Positions 34,663-45,473 of a stretch of DNA of 57,420 nucleotides are shown here, piece by piece. Below the pieces are notes generated by a model that worked only from the letters and a program-made list of their open reading frames with translations, searched no databases and had not been told where the DNA came from. This DNA comes from Verrucomicrobiia bacterium (lineage in GTDB: Bacteria > Verrucomicrobiota > Verrucomicrobiia > Limisphaerales > DASXHY01): positions 1 to 57,420 of the forward strand of contig DASPIL010000080.1 in assembly GCA_035629175.1 (NCBI GenBank), in the 5' to 3' direction. The translations under genes and the position numbers were made by a program. How positions within the stretch are numbered: the stretch's first letter is position 1; each line of letters begins with the position of its first letter.

Positions 34663-34697
34663 AGTCCCGTCTTGATTTGGAAACCAAATCTAAAAAT

Positions 34698-34735
34698 ACC
34701 GGCAGCCTGTCTTGGACGGGCTGCCGGTTTCTTTT
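34698..34735 (+). terminator. Rho-independent terminator
   Basis: A stem of about 13 bp (ACCGGCAGCCTGT pairing with ACGGGCTGCCGGT, one G-T) and a 5-base loop are followed by TTCTTTTTC. It ends the transcript of the Gly-rich protein gene and separates the second DPP-IV operon. Confidence 0.88.
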
Positions 34736-34832
34736 TCGGTGTGCTGCGGGGGCAACCCGCTGTCGTGGGCAAGTGGCAACGACGGTCGCGCGTTTAACGC
34801 TGAAGCAAGCTGAAGCCTGAGCCCTTACAACT

Positions 34833-37427
<2,595 letters not shown>

Positions 37428-37431
37428 TTTT

Positions 37432-39246
37432 ATGGATGATACCTACCGCCCGCCGGGATGCATTGGTTCTGCTGCGCGCCGACGCGCGACTTATTTCGGG
37501 CGTCTCTTCTTCGCTTTTCTGCTGCAAATCGCTGCGGTTGCCGGAGCGGCTACAACCGCGGATGACAACCTGAACGCGTTTTTCAAAGACTACCTGGAAG
37601 AACGATTTCGGCAGCAGCCGCTGGATGCCACGCGTTTGGGTGATCATCGATTCGATCACTTGCTCGACGACATCTCCGCCGAGGCGCGCGCGCGCTGGCT
37701 TGCCTCTGCCCGCAGCGCGCTGAAGAATCTTTCGCGCAAGGTAATGTTCAAGGAACTGTCGCGCGACGGGCAGATCGACTTCGAGATTTTTCAGACGGAT
37801 CTCAAGGCGCAGATATGGAATCTCGAGAATCGGAAACCGTTCGCCGAGGATCCGCGGGTTTACGGCAGTTACATCAACGAGAGCATTTACCTGTTGCTCG
37901 TGCAATCCACGCTTCCAACGGAGACGAACATTGCCAACTCCATCGCACGCATCCGCGAGATCCCCCGCATTATAAGTGAAGCGAAGAAGAGCCTGGCGCG
38001 GCCGCCGAAAACCGTGCTGGAAACGGCCGTTCGCCAGAATCGCGGTGCAATCGGCTTTTTCGAAACTGAAATATTCACCCTCGCTGGAGATACTCCGCAG
38101 CGCGAGGAGTTGAAGTCGGCGATTCAGCCGGCGCTTGTCGCGATCCGCGATTTTCAGAATTTTCTCGAAGGCGAATTGATGGATCGCGCGACAGGTGAGT
38201 GGCGGCTGGGACGCCGCAAGTTCAACCAGAAGTTCGCGCTCGAGACCGATGCGGGAGTCTCCGCTGAACAGACTCTCGCGGATGCGGAGGCAGAGTTTGA
38301 GCGGGTTCGCCGCGACATGTACGTGGTGTGCCGCCAGTTGTGGAGCAGGTATTTCTCGAAGTCGCCGCTGCCTCCGGATGACGCGGAGGGACGCCGCACG
38401 ACGATTATGCGCGTCGTCCACGCAGTGAGCCAGGAGCATGGCAAGCCGGAGAACCTGCTTAAGGACGCGCAGGCGACTGTCGCGAGCATTCGCAATTTCA
38501 TCCGCGACCACAACATACTGCGCCTGCCGGAACCCGATCGATGTCAGGTGATCGAGATGCCTGAGTTCCGTCGGGGAAATTCGCTGGCCTACCTGGAGAA
38601 TGCGCCACCGCTGGATCCGGGAGCCGATAGTTTTTACGCCATCAGCCCGCCGCCCGCGGATTGGGGACCCGAGCGCGTGAAGAGTTTTCTTGAGGAATAC
38701 AACGAGCACATGCTGCAGATCCTTACGATTCATGAGGCGTATCCCGGGCACTACGTGCAGCTGGAATATGCCAATCGTGCCGCATCGCTGATTCGACGCG
38801 TCCTGATGTCGGGCGTGATGGTCGAGGGATGGGCGGTATACACGGAGCAGATGATGCTAGATCAGGGGTATGGCGGGGGAGACCTGCGGCTGCGCTTGAT
38901 GCAGTTGAAGTTCTATTTGCGCGCCGTGGTCAACGCGATTCTGGATCAACGAATGCATTGCGAAGGCATGACCGACGAAGAAGCAATGGACCTGATGGTA
39001 AAAGGCGCATTCCAGTCGGAGGGCGAGGCTCGGTTGAAGGTCATTCGCGCCAAGCAAAGTTCCGTTCAGCTCAGCACCTATTTCGTTGGGCGCATGGCGC
39101 ATTACCGATTGCGGCAGAATTTGCAACGGCAGCTTGGCGAGCAATTCGACCTGGGGCGTTTCCATGAAGCGGTGATGGCGCACGGTTCGGTTCCTGTGAA
39201 GTATCTGCCCGAACTTGTTGGGAGGCAACTGTCGCTCACGCAATGA
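37432..39246 (+). CDS. DUF885-family zinc peptidase, exported
   Basis: This 604-aa protein of the DUF885 family is related to M3/gluzincin-like metallopeptidases. The signal peptide (GRLFFAFLLQIAAVAGAAT) is preceded by a basic N-terminal extension. Zinc motifs are H434-E435 and H440 in IHEAYPGHYVQLE, with VEGWAVYTEQMM and DQRMHCEGMTDEEAMDLM downstream, all typical of the family. It likely cuts oligopeptides left by the DPP-IV enzymes. The ATG at 37432 begins 4 bp after the stop of the DPP-IV gene, so it is co-transcribed and perhaps coupled. The POT transporter gene follows 91 bp later. Confidence 0.88.
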   Translation: MDDTYRPPGCIGSAARRRATYFGRLFFAFLLQIAAVAGAATTADDNLNAFFKDYLEERFRQQPLDATRLGDHRFDHLLDDISAEARARWLASARSALKNLSRKVMFKELSRDGQIDFEIFQTDLKAQIWNLENRKPFAEDPRVYGSYINESIYLLLVQSTLPTETNIANSIARIREIPRIISEAKKSLARPPKTVLETAVRQNRGAIGFFETEIFTLAGDTPQREELKSAIQPALVAIRDFQNFLEGELMDRATGEWRLGRRKFNQKFALETDAGVSAEQTLADAEAEFERVRRDMYVVCRQLWSRYFSKSPLPPDDAEGRRTTIMRVVHAVSQEHGKPENLLKDAQATVASIRNFIRDHNILRLPEPDRCQVIEMPEFRRGNSLAYLENAPPLDPGADSFYAISPPPADWGPERVKSFLEEYNEHMLQILTIHEAYPGHYVQLEYANRAASLIRRVLMSGVMVEGWAVYTEQMMLDQGYGGGDLRLRLMQLKFYLRAVVNAILDQRMHCEGMTDEEAMDLMVKGAFQSEGEARLKVIRAKQSSVQLSTYFVGRMAHYRLRQNLQRQLGEQFDLGRFHEAVMAHGSVPVKYLPELVGRQLSLTQ

Positions 39247-39337
39247 GAACTTCAATGCGCGAGCACCTCGCGGCGATTGCAATGACGTTTCCGTCGCGAC
39301 AAGCTGCTGATAGCTCTTCGCATTCAATTCGCCTGTC

Positions 39338-40837
39338 ATGAGTCCCACCTCGGTTCCTGCTACTCCGCTCGCTGAAGTTCCGTTCCAATCGCATCCGCGA
39401 GGGCTGCGCACGCTGTTCTTCACAGAGATGTGGGAACGCTTCAGCTACTATGGGATGAGGGCGCTGCTGGTTTTGTTCATGATGGATGCCGTTCGCGGTG
39501 GCATGGGCATGGATGAAAAAACTGCGAATGCAATCTATGGAATCTACACCGGTGCGGTCTACCTGCTTGCGCTGCCGGGCGGCTGGCTGGCTGATCGGCT
39601 GTGGGGCGCGCAGCGGGCCGTCTGGTACGGTGGAATCGTCATAGCCATAGGGCATTTCACGCTCGCCATTCCGCGGGCTGAAGCGTTTTTCCTCGGGCTG
39701 ATGTTCGTGGCGCTGGGCAGCGGGATTCTGAAACCAAACATGAGCACCCTGGTGGGAGACTTGTATCCCGAAGGCGGCACGCGGCGGGATTCGGGATTCA
39801 CGATTTTTTACATGGGCGTCAACCTGGGTGCCTTCATAGGACCTCTCGTCTGCAGCGCGCTTGGCGAGAAAGTGAACTGGCACTATGGCTTTGCGGCCGC
39901 TGGAGTTGGAATGGTGCTCGGCTTGATTCAGTTCCGACTAACGCGCCATCACCTGGGTTCAGCCGGAATCGAGCGCGGCTCCAACGCCCCTCTTCACCTG
40001 CTGGAAAAGGTGGGACTGTTCGGCGGCGTTGGTGGCGCGGTTGTGGTGATCGCCCTCACGATGACTCGGGTCATCAGTTTCGATGCTGTGGCGATTGCCC
40101 GCGGATTGACCGCAGTAATTCTGGGGATCGCCGCCGTGTACTTCGCCAGCCTGTTTCTATTCAGCGGCCTGACGCGCGTGGAACGCCAGCGTGTAGGATT
40201 GATACTGGTGTTGTTCCTGGCGTCCGCGCTGTTCTGGGCTGGCTTTGAGCAAGGCGGATCATCGCTGAACATCTTCGCGGAACGCTTCACGGAACGGCAA
40301 TGGACCTGGCTCTTCCGATTCGAAATTCCCGCAGGCTGGTTCCAGTCATTGGGCGCGGTTTTCATCATCATGTTTGCGCCGGTATTTGCGTCGTTTTGGA
40401 TCCACCTCGGCCGGCGCAATCTGGATCCGTCCATACCGGCCAAGTTTGGCCTGGGATTGCTGCTGCTCGCGGTGGGATTTCTTGTGATGGTTGGAGCTTC
40501 CGCAGTCATCGTTTCGGGGAATCGCGCGTCGCCGAACTGGCTGATTTTAACCTATTTGTTCCACACCTTCGGCGAGCTGTGCCTCAGCCCGGTCGGACTC
40601 AGCTCCGTGACCAAACTCGCGCCGCGCCGGCTCGTTGGGCAGATGATGGGCACGTGGTTTTTGGCGACCGCCCTGGGCAATGTGCTGGCGGGGTTGCTGG
40701 CGGGAGAATTCAAGGTCGACGCGCCCGGAGAATGGTCGGGTCTTTACCTGAACATCGTGATTGCGCCTGCCGCCGGGGGATTGTTGCTGATCCTGTTCGC
40801 CAAACCGATCAAGAGATTGATGGCCGGGGCGAAGTGA
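39338..40837 (+). CDS. POT-family proton-coupled di/tripeptide transporter
   Basis: This 499-aa inner-membrane transporter belongs to the POT/PTR2 branch of the major facilitator superfamily and has 12-14 membrane helices. The family signatures are clear: EMWERFSYYGMRALLVLFM in helix 1 (ExxERFxYYG), and the PTR2 box DSGFTIFYMGVNLGAFIGPL with ALGEKVNWHYGF. A helix-10 region with WAGFEQGGSSLNIFAERF matches the peptide-binding part. It imports di- and tripeptides with protons. It is the last gene after the peptidases at 34833 and 37432, a sensible pathway: outside cleavage, then import. The length fits DtpA-like bacterial members. Confidence 0.95.
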   Translation: MSPTSVPATPLAEVPFQSHPRGLRTLFFTEMWERFSYYGMRALLVLFMMDAVRGGMGMDEKTANAIYGIYTGAVYLLALPGGWLADRLWGAQRAVWYGGIVIAIGHFTLAIPRAEAFFLGLMFVALGSGILKPNMSTLVGDLYPEGGTRRDSGFTIFYMGVNLGAFIGPLVCSALGEKVNWHYGFAAAGVGMVLGLIQFRLTRHHLGSAGIERGSNAPLHLLEKVGLFGGVGGAVVVIALTMTRVISFDAVAIARGLTAVILGIAAVYFASLFLFSGLTRVERQRVGLILVLFLASALFWAGFEQGGSSLNIFAERFTERQWTWLFRFEIPAGWFQSLGAVFIIMFAPVFASFWIHLGRRNLDPSIPAKFGLGLLLLAVGFLVMVGASAVIVSGNRASPNWLILTYLFHTFGELCLSPVGLSSVTKLAPRRLVGQMMGTWFLATALGNVLAGLLAGEFKVDAPGEWSGLYLNIVIAPAAGGLLLILFAKPIKRLMAGAK

Positions 40838-41656
40838 TCGGATTGGCCCGGAGCGCAGTCTTTCCAGGCACGAATCTTTTGACGATCAGTGGTATCGCCA
40901 CGAATGGAGTCACTGGAGGTCTTTTCGCCGTGGCGGCTGGAACGACGAACTTGATCCGCGGTATCAGGCTCGACAACGCCGCGCTTGCCGGCGATGGCGC
41001 GGTGCTCGTGAATGCGGGTTCGACAATGCTCCAGGATTGTCTGGTTGAATCTCACCATCGACGGCTCCGCACTGGCGAATGGCATCACTATCGATGGCAA
41101 TGACGCAGGTCGTGTCATCGAAGTAGCGGAAGGCGTTACGAATGTTTTGATTCGTGAAACAATCACGGGTGGCACTGCCCCAGGCATCCTCAACTTTGGC
41201 AATTTAAGGCTCTTCGACTGCACGATTGCCGCGAATCAAAGCGCTGGCGACGGCATGGCATTTACAGTTCCGATGCCATTCTTGAGATGACTCGCTGTGC
41301 TGTGTCTGGCAACACGGGAAATTACGGGGGAGGCATTTTGGCTGGACTGGGCGGAAGCGCAGGTTTCACCAACTGCACGTTCTCAGGAAATCATTCGCGC
41401 TTCAGCGGCCATCGCGACTTATTTCACATCTCTCTCTGTGATCGACGGCCAAAACTCCACGGAATTTCTCGCCCCGGCGTTTCCTCCAAACATTGAGGCC
41501 GGTGCCAGCTTCACCGTGAAACCTCGTGTTGCCGTTGGACCAATGGTCGAATCTTGGGCCTGCGTCAGAAACGCCACCCGGTTCGGGACAATTCATTTTC
41601 GGCGATGTGCAGGCGACAAACCGGCCAGCCGGTTCTATCGCGTTCGCTCGCCGTAG
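40838..41656 (+). pseudogene. Decayed right-handed beta-helix surface protein
   Basis: No single frame is open, but fragments of one protein type occur in successive frames. GLFAVAAGTTNLIRGIRLDN is followed by LNLTIDGSALANGITIDGND, then MTRCAVSGNTGNYGGGILAG with NCTFSGNHS, and finally the tail ASRFYRVRSP. These are the short Asn/Thr/Gly repeats (xNCTxSGN) of pectin-lyase-fold polymorphic surface proteins. The ending RFYRVRSP is the usual C terminus of verrucomicrobial secreted proteins. At least three frameshifts separate the pieces (near 41045, 41280 and 41390-41580). The start is lost. Confidence 0.75.
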
Positions 41657-41795
41657 CTGGAGCGCGCTGGCACGTCTGCGGTATTGCCGCCTCAACGGTG
41701 TTCAAGAAAGTGCTAACCCCCGGGGGAAAATTCGCGTAGAAAGGTGGCAGCCATTCCGCCATGAACACCGAAATCCGTTCAATGGACTCCAAATC

Positions 41796-42269
41796 ATGAA
41801 TCCAAGCTATTCAGTCAAACGTGTTCTTTCACCATGCAGCCTGGTGCTTCTGTTGTTGTTGCTCAATGCGAGCGGCCAAACGTACTCGATCAATTGGCAC
41901 ACCATCGACGGAGGCGGAGGCACCAGCACTGGTGGCGTATACTCGGTGACGGGAACCATCGGGCAGCCCGACGCGAGCCCCACCCCTATGTCGGGTGGAA
42001 GTTATACGATCAATGGCGGCTTCTGGGGGAACATCTCCGTCATTCAAACGCCAGGAGCGCCTTTCCTTTCCGTTCTGCGTACCACCACGAATACGGTGGT
42101 CATTTCGTGGCCGTCGCCGTCGGCGGGTTTTGTTCTTCAGACCAACTCAAATCTGGGATCAACCAATTGGGGAAACATCCCGGCTGTTTCAGACAACGGC
42201 GCGATCAAGTTCATCATCGTCAATCCTCCTCTCGGCAATCGCTTCTTCCGGCTGTTCCGTCCGCTCTGA
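41796..42269 (+). CDS. Small secreted beta protein (WHTIDGGGG type)
   Basis: This 157-aa exported protein has a signal peptide (VLSPCSLVLLLLLLNASGQ). The N-terminal half reads SINWHTIDGGGGTSTGGVYS, TGTIGQPDASPTPMSGGSYT and NGGFWG, which I know as a frequent short module in verrucomicrobial secreted proteins. The C-terminal half (VVISWPSPSAGFVLQTNSNL, NRFFRLFRP) resembles the terminal module of the other secreted proteins here (for example the metzincin ends HVEANTDLYGTNW and TFYRVIGN). This suggests a shared C-terminal surface or sorting module. The function is unknown. It follows the decayed beta-helix gene and may once have worked with it. Confidence 0.75.
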   Translation: MNPSYSVKRVLSPCSLVLLLLLLNASGQTYSINWHTIDGGGGTSTGGVYSVTGTIGQPDASPTPMSGGSYTINGGFWGNISVIQTPGAPFLSVLRTTTNTVVISWPSPSAGFVLQTNSNLGSTNWGNIPAVSDNGAIKFIIVNPPLGNRFFRLFRPL

Positions 42270-42479
42270 GGCACTGGCGCTCCGATGTCGGCCGGTGCGT
42301 GGGTGCATCCTGACACGGCCCGAAGCCGTTACGCGGGAGGAGCGCGGCTTTTACGCCCCCTTGAGCGAGCGCGAACGCCAGGATTATCATTTCCACGGCT
42401 TGCTGAAAATCGCGCAGATGTCGTGCGGCTCTCAAGCTCGGCTGCTCCATCGAAAATGTGAACCGCTCAACCTCAACTC

Positions 42480-42884
42480 TCAACTTTTCCTTCCCACATT
42501 GACTTCACTGATCTGGGAATTGAGAGTCCAGAAGTCGTAGATCACGCCGATGCCGAGTAATCCGAGCGTGAGGAGATAGAGGATGCCGGTTCCCCATTTG
42601 TGCATGTAAAAGCGGTGAATGCCGAACACGCCCAGGAACGTGAGGAGAATCCAGGCGACGGAATAATCGACATCGCCGGCGACATATCGCCGTTCGGCCT
42701 GTCGGTCCATGGATGGAATTAAGAACAGGTCTATGAACCATCCGATCAGGAACAAGCCTGCGGTGAAAAACCAGATCGTACCTGTGACTGGTTTTCCGAA
42801 ATAGAATCGGTGGGCACCGGTGAATCCGAAGATCCAGAGAACGTATCCAATCACCGTGCTATGCGTTTGTCGTTGTTGATTCAC
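42480..42884 (-). CDS. TM2-domain membrane protein
   Basis: This 134-aa inner-membrane protein has two TM2 domains. The first reads YVLWIFGFTGAHRFYFGKP, TIWFFTAGLFLIGWFIDLFL; the second reads WILLTFLGVFGIHRFYMHKW, LYLLTLGLLGIGVIYDFW. Both show the GxHRFY turn between helices that defines the family. The function is not known in bacteria, although the domain occurs in small stress- or envelope-related proteins. The gene stands alone, with its ATG at 42884 and its stop close to the convergent secreted-protein gene. No strong terminator is visible between them, in a 210-bp gap. Confidence 0.88.
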   Translation of the reverse strand: MNQQRQTHSTVIGYVLWIFGFTGAHRFYFGKPVTGTIWFFTAGLFLIGWFIDLFLIPSMDRQAERRYVAGDVDYSVAWILLTFLGVFGIHRFYMHKWGTGILYLLTLGLLGIGVIYDFWTLNSQISEVNVGRKS

Positions 42885-43307
42885 GCGGCGAACCTACGCC
42901 CCAGCCCCAGAACAGCAACTACACGGCGCCGGTGGATTTGTAAAACCCGGCAGGATGATTCGGAGTTTTGACGCCCTGATCCGGTCTGATGCCGCCACGA
43001 CGACAGCCGTTTGAAATAAAAGCTGGAGACGCTGAATACGCCGATTGCCTGGCTTCCACGGGGGACAACAAGACGAGGTCAACCTCCCCGTCGGTTTTCT
43101 TCGAACATTTCGGCCGGCATAGGATGTTGGAGTTCCCAGACCATTTTAATCGGGCATTCATCTTCGTGACTCACACGTCTTCCGGGACCCAAATAAACGA
43201 ACGGAACCGGACTGCCCTGTCGGTCTCGTTTCGGTATATGCCGAAGAACAGGTGAGATGTTCTGATCTGAGCGTTTCAGGCGCGGCTCGTTGGCCTTCGG
43301 TTGTGAC
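42885..43307. other. Intergenic region with an unassigned open stretch
   Basis: An 88-codon open stretch on the plus strand (42989-43255) has fairly protein-like sequence toward its end (VFFEHFGRHRMLEFPDHFNR), but no start signal and no family is recognised. The minus strand is open as well. It should hold promoters for the divergent TM2 and NERD genes. Confidence 0.4.
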
Positions 43308-44024
43308 ATGGAAGCATGGCACAGGGTGTGCGGTACCGATGGTGTGAGTATCGCAGGGCAAAGCACGCGGAGGTTGGTGGAGCGGCGGCGCGGGATCCGC
43401 CGCAAGATTTGCATCCTCGGATTCGTGATGCTTGGGCTCGTGGTTCCAACCTACTTTGTGATGCCGGTCACGATCTGGTTCCTCTTCTCCCTCGCCTTAT
43501 TTTGGGTCATTGACCATTTCTTTATTGGCTGGGCGGATTTCATCATCCGACGCGAAGGGCATGCGCAGCGCGGCGCCGAAGCGGAGGAGAGCGTGGGCGA
43601 TGTATTGAATCGGCTCCCACCAGCCGGGTACCTGGTGATCCACGATGTGATTGCCTATTTTGGGAACATCGATCACGTCGTTGTCCGAAAAGATGGCGCG
43701 GTCTTCCTGATTGAGACGAAGGCCCACGCGGGCACGATCAATCATCGTCGCGCGCATCAGTTCGTGAACCAAACGCTTAGAAACATTTATTGGCTTCGAG
43801 ACTTCCTCAAATCCCAGACTGGCATTGAACCGTGGATCAACGCTGCCATCGTGTTCCCGAATGCATACGTTAGCGTTCGTGGCGAGTTGCGGGGAATCAG
43901 CATCATCCATCTCAACTTTTTGGAACGTTGGATGAGTCGCCAAACTAAAGTTGAAACGACCGCCAGGAATTTGTGGTCCCAGCGCGAGACGGTCCGGACA
44001 ATTCTGACGGTATCCCGCAGTTGA
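43308..44024 (+). CDS. NERD-domain (nuclease-related) membrane protein
   Basis: This 238-aa protein has two hydrophobic helices at about 36-75 (GFVMLGLVVPTYFVMPVTIW) and a NERD domain at about 86-200: QRGAEAEESVGDVL, NIDHVVVRKDGAVFLIETKA, then a helical end. The acidic residue D122 and the E136-x-K138 pair fit the PD-(D/E)xK-like nuclease fold of NERD. It could cut DNA or RNA at the membrane, and NERD proteins are frequent in defence and plasmid contexts, but the role here is unknown. The ATG at 43308 is chosen over a TTG at 43290. It has no operon partner; the truncated BlaI gene converges on it. Confidence 0.85.
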   Translation: MEAWHRVCGTDGVSIAGQSTRRLVERRRGIRRKICILGFVMLGLVVPTYFVMPVTIWFLFSLALFWVIDHFFIGWADFIIRREGHAQRGAEAEESVGDVLNRLPPAGYLVIHDVIAYFGNIDHVVVRKDGAVFLIETKAHAGTINHRRAHQFVNQTLRNIYWLRDFLKSQTGIEPWINAAIVFPNAYVSVRGELRGISIIHLNFLERWMSRQTKVETTARNLWSQRETVRTILTVSRS

Positions 44025-44059
44025 TTTCCTGCAATCTTCAGTCGTTGGGCCAGCCCGCG

Positions 44060-44455
44060 TCATCGCGGGAGAAACTGGTGAACGCTTCCGAATGAGGAGA
44101 ACGCGCGGCTTCGGCTCTCTGCTATCTCCGCGTCCTCCTGTTTAATGCCCTCGTCCTTGGTGGCCTTAGTTTGTCGGGTTCGGAAGAGCGCCTTTTTGCG
44201 TCGCAGGTTTTTGAGGGCGCACCTGCACCGCGGCACGCGTGGGGTATAGAGATAAGCCCGTCCGTTCTTCTGGAACCGGAGCGCCCGTTTCTTGACCAGC
44301 CGGTTCAAAAGAGTTTTGAAGGTTTTGGGATGCCCTTCGTCCTTCGGCAATGCCTCAATGATCTCCTTGGCTGAGATGGGATGCCGCGACCAGACCACTT
44401 TCATTAGGTCCCATTCGGTTTCGGTGAAGGGACAGCCAAGCCGAATTAGAAGCAC
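44060..44455 (-). pseudogene. Truncated BlaI/MecI-type regulator
   Basis: Residues about 8-70 (FTETEWDLMKVVWSRHPISA, KEIIEALPKDEGHPKTFKTL, LNRLVKKRALRFQKNGRAYL, YTP) form an intact BlaI-type winged helix. The dimerisation part that should follow is replaced by Lys/Arg- and Ser-rich sequence unlike the family (CALKNLRRKKALFRT...SVHQFLPR), with base composition of extragenic repeat DNA. A regulator without that part should not form its operator-binding dimer. The start is a GTG at 44455. No BlaR-type sensor or beta-lactamase is near. Confidence 0.7.
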
Positions 44456-44463
44456 GGCGATAC

Positions 44464-44484
44464 AGCAGGTTTTGGAAACCTGCT
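44464..44484. repeat. 9-bp hairpin upstream of BlaI fragment
   Basis: AGCAGGTTT and AAACCTGCT are perfect arms around a 3-base loop. It lies 9 bases before the BlaI-fragment start. It is a mobile-type extragenic palindrome or an operator; the two cannot be told apart here. Confidence 0.5.
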
Positions 44485-44718
44485 ACGAGCTTCCTCACCT
44501 CCTTCTTTGCGGCCTTCGCGAACGCCGTGTGAGGTTATCTTTGTCTGCACACGCCGCCCCGGAGTAAATGCACTCATTGTAATCCGAGCGTCTCGTAGTC
44601 TATCAATTGCCCGTCCAATCCATTCAACACGGAGCCGTGAGGACCGGCGCATATGTCGTGCGTCACTTCGCAATTCCGTGAAACCAACCAACAACCGAAA
44701 CTCCGGAAGGAGATCCCA

Positions 44719-45327
44719 ATGAACAAAACACAACTGTTCGGTAAAGTGCTGCTGGTGGCATCCGCGCTCCTTATGAGCACCCATCAATCCAACGCAGCGG
44801 GCTCAAGCGGGTATCATGGAAGCATCTATTGGTTTACTTATTACACCGGCAGCGGATCGGCTTCGCTCACCGGCTCGGGCGGCAACTGGCGCGGCACATG
44901 GACTGCAGGCATTACCGACGCGCTTACAGGCAAGGGCTGGTGGCCAGGTTCCGTGCGAAATGTCGGATACAACTGCGGCCAGTTGAGCGGCAACTGGCAT
45001 CTCCTGGCCCTCTATGGATGGGCTCCCTACAACACGCGGGAGTGGTACATCACTGACTTCGGAAACAATTCCGGAACATCCTTCGGCACCATCAACAGCG
45101 ACGGCGGCACTTATACGGTGTATCGTCAGATCGTCAGCAGCACGTTTCAGCAGTACAAGAACGATCGGACTGCAAACCGTTCCATTGGAGTGAACTACAC
45201 GATCACGATGGCCAACCACAAGAACAAGTGGACATCGCTTGGCTGGAGCTGGGGAACCGTGCGGGAAACGGTCATGGCCAGCGAGGCGTTCGGCGGCCCT
45301 GGCGTGGTTAACTGCACGGTCTGGTAA
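44719..45327 (+). CDS. GH11 endo-xylanase-like secreted protein
   Basis: This 202-aa exported protein has a signal peptide (MNKTQLFGKVLLVASALLMS, then THQSNAAG). The whole mature part fits the jelly-roll of glycoside hydrolase family 11: GGNWRGTWT, GKGWWPGS, LALYGWAPYNTREWYITDFG, TINSDGGTYTVYRQIV, FQQYKNDR, MANHKNKWTSLGW. The two catalytic glutamates are in place: the nucleophile E108 (in TREWYI, for family VEYYI) and the acid/base E189 (in MASEAFGG, for family ATEGY). It should cut beta-1,4-xylan or a related glycan, but the sequence is far from typical GH11 in the substrate loops, so specificity is open. The start is firm: AAGGAG seven bases before the ATG at 44719. A hairpin terminator follows at 45369, then the tandem paralogues. 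Confidence 0.82.
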   Translation: MNKTQLFGKVLLVASALLMSTHQSNAAGSSGYHGSIYWFTYYTGSGSASLTGSGGNWRGTWTAGITDALTGKGWWPGSVRNVGYNCGQLSGNWHLLALYGWAPYNTREWYITDFGNNSGTSFGTINSDGGTYTVYRQIVSSTFQQYKNDRTANRSIGVNYTITMANHKNKWTSLGWSWGTVRETVMASEAFGGPGVVNCTVW

Positions 45328-45368
45328 CTGCCTCGCCACACCTGATCCAACCACAACAACAACCACAA

Positions 45369-45396
45369 AGGCCGGCAGGCCGGAACCTGCCGGCCT
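45369..45396 (+). terminator. Hairpin terminator after the GH11-like gene
   Basis: An 11-bp stem AGGCCGGCAGG/CCTGCCGGCCT with a 6-base loop lies 42 bases after the stop. The tail TCCTCCC is pyrimidine-rich but not a T-run, so ending may be partial. Confidence 0.6.
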
Positions 45397-45473
45397 CCTC
45401 CCTCACCAGCATCCTAACTGCCCGGAGGAGCGTTGATCACCCAGCACGGGCTTAACCCAGTATCCAGTCCGGT

